42,100 nt of DNA from the NCBI GenBank assembly GCA_013141075.1, contig JABFRQ010000011.1, positions 1 to 42,100 on the forward strand, given 5' to 3'. The notes under the pieces are model-generated. The model saw only the letters and a list, made by a program, of their open reading frames with translations. It had not been told where the DNA came from and did no database searches. Source of the DNA: Methylotenera sp. (GTDB taxonomy: Bacteria; Pseudomonadota; Gammaproteobacteria; Burkholderiales; Methylophilaceae). A program made the position numbers and the translations under genes. Numbering within the stretch: the stretch's first letter is position 1; each line of letters opens with the position of its first letter. This document shows positions 32,308-39,896 of this stretch, piece by piece.

Positions 32308-32796
32308 ATGTCAAATCTAGTTACCTCACCGCGCGGCATCAACCTCATTAAAAAATGGGAAGGCTACTATGCCGATGTTTACCTATGCCCAGCCAAAAAG
32401 CTCACCGTAGGCTGGGGTCATGTAATACGCCCTAGCAACGGCCTTAAGCTTGGCAGCGGCATTACACTTGCACAGGCTGAAGCCTTTTTAAAAGCAGATT
32501 TAAACATTGCTGAACTATTTATCAATGCCGTGTTATCACCTGCCAAAATCAAAGGCCTACCACTTAACCAAAATGAGTTTGACGCACTAGTGTGCTTCAG
32601 CTTTAACTTCGGCGTGGGTGCGCTAGATGGCTCTACCTTACTCAAAAAACTGCAAGCGGGTGACCGTGCAGGCGCAGCCAAGGAGTTTGGCAAGTGGTCT
32701 TATATGCACGTGCTTGGCAAGGCAGTATTCGTCAAAGGTTTATTCAAGCGCCGCATGGATGAACGACAACTATTCAAGGAGCCACCAAATGCCTGA
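32308..32796 (+). CDS. lys: Endolysin, GH24 lysozyme
   Basis: This 162-residue protein has the GH24 (T4 type) catalytic layout: Glu18 (KWEGYY), Cys27 and Thr33 (LTVGWGH), with spacings 9 and 6 as in T4 Glu11/Asp20/Thr26. Cys instead of Asp is common in this phage subfamily. It cuts peptidoglycan. There is no signal peptide, so it needs the holin. It overlaps the next gene by 8 bp. Confidence 0.9.
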   Translation: MSNLVTSPRGINLIKKWEGYYADVYLCPAKKLTVGWGHVIRPSNGLKLGSGITLAQAEAFLKADLNIAELFINAVLSPAKIKGLPLNQNEFDALVCFSFNFGVGALDGSTLLKKLQAGDRAGAAKEFGKWSYMHVLGKAVFVKGLFKRRMDERQLFKEPPNA

Positions 32797-33010
32797 ATCA
32801 ACTGATGTTTACGTTACTGAAAATAAACCTTGGTATACCAGCAAAACCTTATGGTTTAACGCGGTAATTGCTGGCCTAGCAGCGCTTGAAGCCAGCGCTA
32901 ATCTACTGCAGCCCTATATTACTGGCAGCGTTTATGGCTATGGCTTAACCATGCTTACAATTGGCAATGCCATGTTAAGAATTATCACTACGCAAGGAAT
33001 CAAACTCTAA
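32789..33010 (+). CDS. Holin-like small membrane protein
   Basis: This 73-residue protein starts at ATG 32789 (SD AAGGAG). The pattern KPWYTSKTLWFNAVIAGLAALEASANLLQPY and ITIGN...MLRIITTQG gives two hydrophobic segments, common for phage holin or lysis-cassette proteins. It lies between lysozyme and nuclease. The longer frame from 32627 is out of context inside lysozyme. The holin role is inferred from position. Confidence 0.6.
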   Translation: MPESTDVYVTENKPWYTSKTLWFNAVIAGLAALEASANLLQPYITGSVYGYGLTMLTIGNAMLRIITTQGIKL

Positions 33011-33438
33011 TGAAAATACATTCAAACCCTATTTTACTCGTGGCTTTTTTAAGCCTACTTGCAACCAGCACTGCACAAGCTTTTACAGTTGAGGTGCGCC
33101 GTGTGCATGATGGTGACACCATTCAAGTACTCAGCGATACGCTACCCATGCCGCTGGCCAATATGGCAGTGCGCTTGCGCGGTATTGATACCCCCGAGCT
33201 AGCAGGTAAATGCCCTGCAGAAAAAGCCAAAGCTAAGCTGGCTACCGCTTACTTAAAAGGCTTGGTTAAACAAGGTGATGTGCTCACGCTAAATAACCCA
33301 AAGTGGGATAAATACGGTGGCCGCATTGATGCCGATGTTACCTGGCGCGATGTTGACTTAGCGCAAGCCATGATTTCTGCAGGCTACGCTGTGCCGTATT
33401 TTGGCAAAGGCGCTAAAAATGACTGGTGCGCACCATGA
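33010..33438 (+). CDS. Secreted thermonuclease-like (SNase) protein
   Basis: This 142-residue protein has a signal peptide (cut after about residue 24, AQA). The staphylococcal-nuclease core has catalytic-type residues: D36 (HDGDT), R55 and D60/E63 (VRLRGIDTPE), and the Arg of DKYGGR. It should be a calcium-dependent nuclease acting outside the cytoplasm. It overlaps holin-like and Rz genes, so it is expressed at lysis. Confidence 0.85.
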   Translation: MKIHSNPILLVAFLSLLATSTAQAFTVEVRRVHDGDTIQVLSDTLPMPLANMAVRLRGIDTPELAGKCPAEKAKAKLATAYLKGLVKQGDVLTLNNPKWDKYGGRIDADVTWRDVDLAQAMISAGYAVPYFGKGAKNDWCAP

Positions 33439-33980
33439 AATGGCTAGCAAACTTTATGCCTAATCTCAATATTCCATTGTTGGTTGGCACGGTAATACTC
33501 ATCGGTGTTTCCCTTGTTAGTTTCTATTTTTCAGGGGCTTCACATGAGCGCCAAAAATGGCAAGCCAAGCAAAATATTGAGCTGCTAGCCGTGCAACAAA
33601 AGCTATTAGTAGCCAACAGCCTAAACCGTGATTTAGAACGCGCTGCCGTGCTGCAAGCCGCCTCACTCAAAACTATTTATGAAGGGAAACTTCAAGATGA
33701 AAAAGCCCATGCAGCTAGCATTATTGCTGATATTCAGCGCGGCGCTCGCCGCTTGTCAGTCAGTACCCGCGCCGTGCCAACCTGTGAAAGTACAGCTGGC
33801 AGCGCTACCACCAGTTTCAGCCCAGCTCTTACAGAAACGCGAGCCGAACTATCTGACTCAGCTACTGCAGATATTCTCGCCATTGGGCGAAGCGCCGACC
33901 AAGCCATAATTGAAAGCAACTATGTTAAAGACTTGCTCATGCAATGCTATGGCCATGTTGAAAGCTTAGGCGCTCAATAA
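33435..33980 (+). CDS. Rz: Rz-like i-spanin
   Basis: This 181-residue protein starts at ATG 33435 (ATGA overlap with the nuclease). It has one N-terminal TM helix (LLVGTVILIGVSLVSFYF) and a long periplasmic coiled coil. It fuses inner and outer membranes with its outer-membrane partner Rz1, which is nested in the +1 frame. Confidence 0.8.
   Translation: MKWLANFMPNLNIPLLVGTVILIGVSLVSFYFSGASHERQKWQAKQNIELLAVQQKLLVANSLNRDLERAAVLQAASLKTIYEGKLQDEKAHAASIIADIQRGARRLSVSTRAVPTCESTAGSATTSFSPALTETRAELSDSATADILAIGRSADQAIIESNYVKDLLMQCYGHVESLGAQ
33697..33909 (+). CDS. Rz1: Rz1-like o-spanin lipoprotein (nested in Rz)
   Basis: In the +1 frame within Rz, a 70-residue protein starts MKKPMQLALLLIFSAALAAC with a lipobox LAAC, giving a short mature lipoprotein with a Pro-containing segment (LAALPPVSAQLL). 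A fully embedded spanin pair of this design is known in lambda-type phages. Confidence 0.75.
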   Translation: MKKPMQLALLLIFSAALAACQSVPAPCQPVKVQLAALPPVSAQLLQKREPNYLTQLLQIFSPLGEAPTKP

Positions 33981-34189
33981 TGGATGACTTAGACCGCGCA
34001 CAAGATTTAGAAATGGCTAGTAGAAACGCTGCGATTACTGCACAACAAAGCAAGCAAGTTAAAGTTACGCTCTCACATTGCCAAGATTGTGGTAATGGAA
34101 TCCCGCCAAAACGCCAAAAAATAGGTGGGGTTATCCGCTGTATTGAGTGCCAGCAACTAATAGAAATGAAACAAAAAAGAGGGCTTTAG
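33980..34189 (+). CDS. TraR/DksA-type zinc finger protein
   Basis: This 69-residue protein has HCQDCGNGIPPKR and IRCIECQQL, a C4 zinc finger of the TraR/DksA family, after an N-terminal helix. Such phage proteins bind RNA polymerase. It starts in a TAATG overlap with Rz. Confidence 0.85.
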   Translation: MDDLDRAQDLEMASRNAAITAQQSKQVKVTLSHCQDCGNGIPPKRQKIGGVIRCIECQQLIEMKQKRGL

Positions 34190-34190
34190 T

Positions 34191-34571
34191 GTGAATGTAA
34201 TTCAAATAGGTTTTTGGCAGCTAATGAGTATGGCGGGCTGCATTATAGTAGTGCTATGCGGTGCTGCATGGGTTTTGGTTAATATTATCGTGCAGCAGTT
34301 TACTACAGGATTAAATACACGATTTCAATCGCAAGATACAGCTAGGCTAGAAAGAGAAAAAGTGCTTGATGAAAGATTTAGGGGTTTAGAGAAAGCAATT
34401 AAATCTGAAGGTGATGGTTGGCGCGTTGTTGAAAAAGACCTATCAGACCACAAAATGCGTATGCCACTTGAGTACCAACGGCGTGAAGATGCCATTAGGT
34501 TTGAAACCGTACTGAATGCCAAATTAGATGGTATTCATAATTTAATTGAACGTTTAAGAGAGCATTCATGA
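34191..34571 (+). CDS. Membrane and coiled-coil protein (DUF2730-like)
   Basis: This 126-residue protein uses a GTG start (SD AGAGGG). It has an N-terminal TM segment (AGCIIVVLCGAAWVLVNIIV) and a coiled coil (LEREKVLDERFRGLEKAI). Small TM/coiled-coil proteins of this type precede the terminase in Mu-like phages. The role is unknown. Confidence 0.6.
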   Translation: MNVIQIGFWQLMSMAGCIIVVLCGAAWVLVNIIVQQFTTGLNTRFQSQDTARLEREKVLDERFRGLEKAIKSEGDGWRVVEKDLSDHKMRMPLEYQRREDAIRFETVLNAKLDGIHNLIERLREHS

Positions 34572-34873
34572 ACCTAGATTTAGAAAAATCACGCCGTGAA
34601 AACCTACGCTGGGTTATGCTGCTTGCTCTTAACTCAGCAAGGCCACTAGGTACAAATGAGGCTATTATTTTATCAGCCGTGCAACCAGTCGTGCCAGATG
34701 TCACCAACCATGAGTTGCGCCGTGAACTAGGTTATTTAAAAGACCGCCAGCTAATAGAAATCAGCATTGATAATAATATGTGGTTTTGCAAGCTCACCCG
34801 CGATGGTATTGATGTGGTGGAATACACAGCAAGTTGCGATGCTGGCATTTCACGCCCAGCCAAGTATTGGTAA
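34568..34873 (+). CDS. Winged-helix protein (Mu gp26 position)
   Basis: This 101-residue protein has the pattern VTNHELRRELGYLKDRQLIEISID, a winged helix (ArsR-like annotation is common), and ends PAKYW. It overlaps the previous gene by 4 bp (ATGA). It lies just before the terminase genes, as in Mu-like phages. It may regulate late genes or help packaging. Confidence 0.65.
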   Translation: MNLDLEKSRRENLRWVMLLALNSARPLGTNEAIILSAVQPVVPDVTNHELRRELGYLKDRQLIEISIDNNMWFCKLTRDGIDVVEYTASCDAGISRPAKYW

Positions 34874-34875
34874 TT

Positions 34876-35400
34876 ATGGCTGCGCGTTCAAAAATCACCA
34901 AGTTGCCTGCAGCGGTAAAAGCTTGGCTGGATAATAACCTAGTTGAAAATAGCTTCGGGCAATATGAGGCTTTATCGGCTCACCTAAAAACACTGGGTTT
35001 TGATATTGGTAAATCCAGCCTGCATCGCTATGGCCAAGTATTTGAGCAACGCTTAGCCGCTGTAAAAATGGCTACTGAGCAAGCCCGTGCCGTGGCTGAA
35101 GCCGCGCCTGATGATGACAATGTAATGAGCGATGGCCTAATTCGCCTAGTGCAGCAAAAAGCCTTTGATATGTTGGTGAATATGGATGATAGCGGCAAGC
35201 AAGCCAGCTTTGGTACATTGGCAAAAATTGCCAGTGAGCTTGGGCATAGTAGCGTGGCCGTTAAAGACTTCCGCCAAAAAACAAAACAAAAAACCAAAGA
35301 AGTCGCCAATGAAGTTGCTGAAACTGCCAAGGCGGCAGGCTTAAGTAATGAGGCGATTAAGCAAATTAAAGCTAGAATTTTAGGCATTGCTGAGGCTTAA
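34876..35400 (+). CDS. Small terminase subunit (gp27-like, DUF3486)
   Basis: This 174-residue protein starts MAARSKITKLPAAVKAWLD (preferred over an upstream start at 34834, which overlaps the previous gene). It has GKSSLHRYGQVFE, a helical middle, and an oligomerisation region. The DUF3486/gp27 family recognises the packaging start near the left end. Confidence 0.85.
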   Translation: MAARSKITKLPAAVKAWLDNNLVENSFGQYEALSAHLKTLGFDIGKSSLHRYGQVFEQRLAAVKMATEQARAVAEAAPDDDNVMSDGLIRLVQQKAFDMLVNMDDSGKQASFGTLAKIASELGHSSVAVKDFRQKTKQKTKEVANEVAETAKAAGLSNEAIKQIKARILGIAEA

Positions 35401-35401
35401 T

Positions 35402-36904
35402 GTGACTGATGCAGTACTTCTCCCTTATCAGCAAGCTTGGATTGCTGATAAATCACAAGTAAAAATAATTGAGAAATCACGCCGTGTAGGCTTAAGCTGG
35501 GCAGAGGCAGCAGATAGCGCACTGACTGCCGCAGCTGCCAATGATAACGGCGGTATGGATGTTTGGTATGTAGGCTATAACCAAGCAATGGCGCAAGAGT
35601 TTGTGCGCGATGTTGCTTTTTGGGCAAAGCATTTTAACCAAGCGGCTGAGCTGATCGGTGAGCAAGTATTGCGTGATGAAGACAAAGACATTATCACTTA
35701 CAGCATTAAATTTAGTAGTGGCAATCGCGTCACCGCGCTAAGCTCGCGCCCAAGCAACCTACGCGGTAAACAAGGTGTAGTGGTGATTGATGAAGCGGCC
35801 TTTCATGATGATTTACCCAGCTTAATTAAAGCGGCAATGGCGCTACTTATTTGGGGTGGCGCCGTACGCATTATCAGCACGCACTTTGGGGTTGATAACG
35901 CATTCAACACTTTAATTGATGATTGCCGTGCAGGTAAATTGCCCTATAGCGTGCATCGTATTACCTTTGATGATGCAGTCACCCAAGGCTTATGTAAACG
36001 TGTGATGGCAGCTACAGGTAAGGTATGGAGTGCGCTGGCTGAGGCAGAGTGGGTTGCAGGCATCCGTGCAATTTACAGCCGCAATGCAGCTGAAGAGCTA
36101 GATTGCATCCCTAGCCAAAGCGGTGGTGCGTATTTAAGCCGCGCCTTGATTGAAAGCCGTATGAGTGCCAGCTCAGTAGTATTACGCTATGAAGCCAAAG
36201 ATGGCTTTGAACTACTGGCAGACTATACCCGTGAGGCTGAAATTTCAGGCTGGCTAGACTTTACCCTTAAGCCTATTTTAGAAACCTTAGATAAAACAAA
36301 CCGTAGTACATTAGGCATGGACTTTGGCCGTAGCGGTGACTTAAGCGTAATTGTGCCGATGATTGAAGGGCAAGGCTTAGTACGCACTGTGCCATTTACC
36401 CTTGAGTTGCGCAATGTGCCTTTTGAGCAACAGCGTCAAATATTATTCTATTTGGCAGACCGCTTACCAAGGTTTGGCTATGCTGCGCTAGATAAAACAG
36501 GCAATGGTGCATATTTAGCTGAGGTGACTACGCAGCGCTATGGTGCAGCTAGTGTGAGTGAAGTGAGTATGAGCCAGCAATGGTATTTAGAGAACATGCC
36601 ACGAATGAAGGCATGGCTTGAAGATGGCACACTGGACCAATTGCCACGCGATGCCGATGTACTAGACGATTTACGCTTAATTCAGGTGATTAAAGGTATA
36701 CCAAAAATACCTGATGCTAGAACTAAAGGTGCAGACGGCGGCAAGCGGCATGGTGATACCGCTGTAGCCTTGGCTCTAGCTTGTTATGCTGCATCACAAG
36801 GTGGGCAAGCTTTTGAGTATATTGAAGTGCCACGCCGCCTTACCAATACAAATAGAAATTTTGATGATTTAGCGCATACGGTAGAAAGCCGCAAGGATTG
36901 GTAA
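35402..36904 (+). CDS. Large terminase subunit (gp28-like)
   Basis: This protein of about 500 residues uses a GTG start with SD GAGG (35402). It has an ATPase site EKSRRVGLSWAEA (about residues 23-35), Walker B VVVIDEAAF (126-134), and a nuclease domain with D307 in LGMDFGRSGDLS. It packages DNA into the head and cuts it. The frame also allows an ATG at 35387 in the overlap. Confidence 0.92.
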   Translation: MTDAVLLPYQQAWIADKSQVKIIEKSRRVGLSWAEAADSALTAAAANDNGGMDVWYVGYNQAMAQEFVRDVAFWAKHFNQAAELIGEQVLRDEDKDIITYSIKFSSGNRVTALSSRPSNLRGKQGVVVIDEAAFHDDLPSLIKAAMALLIWGGAVRIISTHFGVDNAFNTLIDDCRAGKLPYSVHRITFDDAVTQGLCKRVMAATGKVWSALAEAEWVAGIRAIYSRNAAEELDCIPSQSGGAYLSRALIESRMSASSVVLRYEAKDGFELLADYTREAEISGWLDFTLKPILETLDKTNRSTLGMDFGRSGDLSVIVPMIEGQGLVRTVPFTLELRNVPFEQQRQILFYLADRLPRFGYAALDKTGNGAYLAEVTTQRYGAASVSEVSMSQQWYLENMPRMKAWLEDGTLDQLPRDADVLDDLRLIQVIKGIPKIPDARTKGADGGKRHGDTAVALALACYAASQGGQAFEYIEVPRRLTNTNRNFDDLAHTVESRKDW

Positions 36905-36906
36905 AT

Positions 36907-38505
36907 ATGAAACTATTAGATAAAAACGGCCAGCCAATTGATGCAGTTGATTTAAATAATCAGCAAACTTCGCAGCTTGTACATTTAAAAAATGTAGTAG
37001 GTAACCACCCATCACGTGGGCTTACACCTGCACGATTAAATAGTATTTTACTATCAGCAGAATCAGGTAACTTAATAGACCAGCATGAGCTATTTAGAGA
37101 TATGGAAGAGCGCGATGGGCATATTTATGCAGAGCTTGCTAAGCGTAAGCGTGCTGTAATTAAGCTAGATTGGGATATTGAGCCCCCACGCAATGCCAGT
37201 AAGCAAGAGTTAGATTTAACGGCTTATGTAAAAGAGCTATTACTTAATTTGCAAGACTTTGAAGATATGCAGTTTGATTTGCTAGATGGTATATCACATG
37301 GTTTTAGTGCATTGGAATTGGAGTGGGTGAGGGTTGGTTCAGACTGGACAATTAATAGCTTTCATCATCGGCCACAAACATGGTTTAAATATAATCTACA
37401 AGATAGAAATACGCTAAAACTCCGCACGATGAACTTTTTAGGTGATGACTTGCAGCCTTTTGGCTGGATGCTGCATCAACATAAAGCCATTAGCGGCTAC
37501 GCGGGTATGAGTGGTTTAGGCCGTGTTTTAATATGGCCATACTTATTTAAAAACTATTCAGTGGGTGATTTAGCTGAATTTTTAGATGTTTACGGTTTAC
37601 CAGCGGTTATTGGTAAGTTTCCACAGAACTCTAGCGATGATGAAAAAGCTACCTTAATGCGTGCGATTGCAGGCTTAGGCCATAATGCGCGCGGCATTAT
37701 TCCACAAAGTATGATAATTGAGTTTCAAAATGCCGTAACAGGGAGTGAAAAGCCTTTTGAAGCAATGATTAAATGGTGTGAAAGTACCGTTAGTAAGGCG
37801 ATTTTAGGCGGCACGCTAACTAGTAATGCAGAGAGTACTGGCTTAGGAAGTAATGCAGCTAATATTCAAAATGAAGTGCGATTAGATATTCGTGATAGCG
37901 ATTGCAAACAGCTTGAAGGCACGATTACCCGCGACTTAATTTTTCCACTATTGGCCGTGAATAAAGGTTTTTCAGATATTCGCCGTTGCCCACGTTTTGT
38001 ATTTGATAATAGTGAACCTGAAGACCTTAAACTTTATGCAGATAGCCTGCCAAAATTGGCAGAGATTGGCATGAAAATACCCGCGCATTGGGCGCATACC
38101 AAGCTTAAAATTCCACAGGCAATAAATGGTGAAGAGGTTTTATCTGCACCAGCACCAGTAAAGTCATTATTGCCCGATGATGTGCCTAAAAAAGCAGCAA
38201 ACCGCATATTAGCTCAACTTAAAAAAGAGGATAAGTTAGATGATGAATTTTTTGCAGACCAAGATGCGATTGATGGTGCAATTGAAAACTTAGCTATCCC
38301 CATTCAACAGCAAGCTGAAAAATGGCTTAAGCCTGCGATATTGGCATTGTCTAAAGTAGATAATGCAGATGAGGCTTTAGCTTTATTGGCCAGTGTTAAT
38401 CCATTAACGAGTGATGATGTACTGGTTGAAGCGATTGCGCGGGCAATGTTTGTAGTAGATGTTTTAGGTGGCAGCTCAGCTTTAAATGAAATTTTAAATG
38501 GCTGA
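36907..38505 (+). CDS. Portal protein (gp29-like, DUF935)
   Basis: This 532-residue protein starts at ATG 36907, three bases after the terminase stop; a TTG start at 36898 would overlap the terminase gene. It has FRDMEERDGHIYAELAKRKRAV and KLDWDIEPP, then KNYSVGDLAEFLDVYGLPAVIGKF, typical of the Mu gp29/DUF935 portal family. It forms the ring at the head vertex. It overlaps the next gene by 8 bp. Confidence 0.92.
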   Translation: MKLLDKNGQPIDAVDLNNQQTSQLVHLKNVVGNHPSRGLTPARLNSILLSAESGNLIDQHELFRDMEERDGHIYAELAKRKRAVIKLDWDIEPPRNASKQELDLTAYVKELLLNLQDFEDMQFDLLDGISHGFSALELEWVRVGSDWTINSFHHRPQTWFKYNLQDRNTLKLRTMNFLGDDLQPFGWMLHQHKAISGYAGMSGLGRVLIWPYLFKNYSVGDLAEFLDVYGLPAVIGKFPQNSSDDEKATLMRAIAGLGHNARGIIPQSMIIEFQNAVTGSEKPFEAMIKWCESTVSKAILGGTLTSNAESTGLGSNAANIQNEVRLDIRDSDCKQLEGTITRDLIFPLLAVNKGFSDIRRCPRFVFDNSEPEDLKLYADSLPKLAEIGMKIPAHWAHTKLKIPQAINGEEVLSAPAPVKSLLPDDVPKKAANRILAQLKKEDKLDDEFFADQDAIDGAIENLAIPIQQQAEKWLKPAILALSKVDNADEALALLASVNPLTSDDVLVEAIARAMFVVDVLGGSSALNEILNG

Positions 38506-39289
38506 TATTAGCAAACAAGATTTAGTGGCCGCATTTAATATGCCACCTGAAGCCGCTGTAGCATTTTTAGCCAGCAAGGGTTTAGTTGTCACTGAGAGTT
38601 GGCGTGAGTTGTGGAAAGCGGCGCATGCTAGAGCATTTACAGTGGCACGCAGCGCTGGTTATGATGTGGTTGCTGATATTAAAGATGCGTTGCTTTACTC
38701 TCTTAATAATGGCACTAGCTATAAAGATTTTGCCAAAAATCTCACACCAATTTTACAATCTAAAGGCTGGTGGGGTAAGGCTATTGATAAAAACACAGGT
38801 GAAATAAAAACCTACGAAGGTACAGATACGCCTGTGCAATTAGGTAGCCCGCGCCGCCTGCGCTTAATTTATGAACAAAATTTGCAAACTGCCTTTATGG
38901 CTGGCCGCCAGCGTGAAATGCTTAAAGCTACAGGCTCACATCCATATTGGCAATATGTGGCAGTGATGGATGCAAGAACACGGCCATCACATGGCGTGAT
39001 GAATGGCCGTGTGTTTAGTTATGATGATGATGTTTGGAGTGTTGCTTACCCACCTAATGGCTGGCGTTGCCGTTGCCGCGTAAGGCCTATTTCTAAATTC
39101 AGGTTTGCTGATGAAGGCATGAAGCTTGAAACTGCAAAAGGCTATATTTCTGATATTCAAATTAAACGTAAAGATGGTGGCTTTGATACGTTAAAAACTA
39201 TCAACCTACCTAATATGCCAAAAACATTTAAACCTGATGTTGGCTGGGATTACAACCCAGCGGGTGACTACTATAAGCAGGTGGCCTAA
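38498..39289 (+). CDS. Head morphogenesis protein F (gp30-like)
   Basis: This 263-residue protein has the SPP1 gp7/Mu gp30 family signature: VMDARTRPSHGVMNGRVFSYDD and PPNGWRCRCRVRPIS. It is a minor head protein that is injected or bound to the portal. It lies directly after the portal as in Mu. It ends 2 bp before G. Confidence 0.9.
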   Translation: MADISKQDLVAAFNMPPEAAVAFLASKGLVVTESWRELWKAAHARAFTVARSAGYDVVADIKDALLYSLNNGTSYKDFAKNLTPILQSKGWWGKAIDKNTGEIKTYEGTDTPVQLGSPRRLRLIYEQNLQTAFMAGRQREMLKATGSHPYWQYVAVMDARTRPSHGVMNGRVFSYDDDVWSVAYPPNGWRCRCRVRPISKFRFADEGMKLETAKGYISDIQIKRKDGGFDTLKTINLPNMPKTFKPDVGWDYNPAGDYYKQVA

Positions 39290-39291
39290 TT

Positions 39292-39774
39292 ATGCAAATG
39301 ACTATTACAATTAACAGCCGTGAAGTTGAATCTGTTTTAGCTAATTTACATGGTAAGCTTGTTAATAGAGAGCCGTTGATGGCGAGTATTGCTGCGGAAC
39401 TATTATCTATTACAGATGCTTCATTTTCAAAAGAAGCAGATACTGAAGGTAATCGTTGGAAGCCACTCGCTTCATCTACTATTCGTGCACGTGAAAAAGC
39501 TGGTAATTGGCCAGGTAAAATTTTGCATGGCAAAGGTACTGCGTCACTAAGAGATAGCATTTCATCATTTAGCGATAATAATCATGCTGGAATTTCTACG
39601 ATTAAACCTTATGCGGCTATTCATCAATTTGGTGGTAATGCAGGTAGAGGTAAAAAAGTATTTATTCCATCTAGGCCTTATATGCCAATTAAAAGTGATG
39701 GTGATAATATTGAGCTAATGGATGGTGCAACTAAGTCTATTTTGCGAATTGCTGGTGAGTATTTTTCGTTCTAA
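39292..39774 (+). CDS. Virion morphogenesis protein G
   Basis: This 160-residue protein is of the phage virion morphogenesis family (Mu gpG): DTEGNRWKPLASSTI, LHGKGTASLRDSISSF and YAAIHQFGGNAGRG. It is needed for tail or head completion. In Mu, the protease I follows next; here the prophage end follows after 116 bp, while I is at 21434 on the other strand. Confidence 0.9.
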   Translation: MQMTITINSREVESVLANLHGKLVNREPLMASIAAELLSITDASFSKEADTEGNRWKPLASSTIRAREKAGNWPGKILHGKGTASLRDSISSFSDNNHAGISTIKPYAAIHQFGGNAGRGKKVFIPSRPYMPIKSDGDNIELMDGATKSILRIAGEYFSF

Positions 39775-39847
39775 TTTTTATTGCACTGTGTGAAACTTAA
39801 TTTCATTTATTTTTTACCTTATCCCGCTTAATCCTAAAACTTCCCGC

Positions 39848-39890
39848 ATTTATCTCATGATTCCCTTATAATTTATCTCAGTTCAGTTCA
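39848..39890 (-). other. Prophage end (attL-like) with two transposase-site repeats
   Basis: Read inward on the minus strand the tip is TGAACTGAACTGAGATAAATT. GAGATAAAT lies at 39879-39871 and 39856-39848, 11 and 34 nt from the tip, exactly as at the other end. The second copy continues as TAAATGCGGG. Confidence 0.8.
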
Positions 39891-39896
39891 ATTGCG
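39891..39896. repeat. Target-site duplication, right copy (ATTGCG)
   Basis: ATTGCG directly follows the prophage tip ...GTTCA and matches 2775-2780. The preceding prophage base A also matches, but the TG/CA tips place the boundary here, giving 6 bp rather than the 5 bp of Mu. Confidence 0.85.

Larger units (their letters stand above)
2781..39890. mobile_element. Mu-like transposable prophage, 37.1 kb
   Basis: The prophage is bounded by TG...CA tips and a 6-bp host duplication. It encodes a DDE transposase, a MuB-type AAA ATPase, an S24 repressor, Gam, gp16/GemA, Mor, Mu-type head genes (gp27 to gp30, G, I, T, gp36, gp37) and a P2-type contractile tail. All essential structural classes appear open, so it could be an intact phage in gene content. 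However, the c-to-G block is inverted relative to the canonical Mu order. The end at 2781 resembles Mu attR (TGAAGCGGCGC). The end at 39890 is then attL. Confidence 0.93.

Noticed and set aside
21588..39839. CCTAAAAC shared by both inversion borders as the recombination site
   Set aside because: The two copies are in direct orientation and only 8 bp long, so they cannot explain an inversion.
2781..39890. Gin-type invertible segment explaining the inversion
   Set aside because: No serine recombinase gene and no gix-like crossover sites were seen. The inverted block is 18 kb, not a tail-fibre segment.
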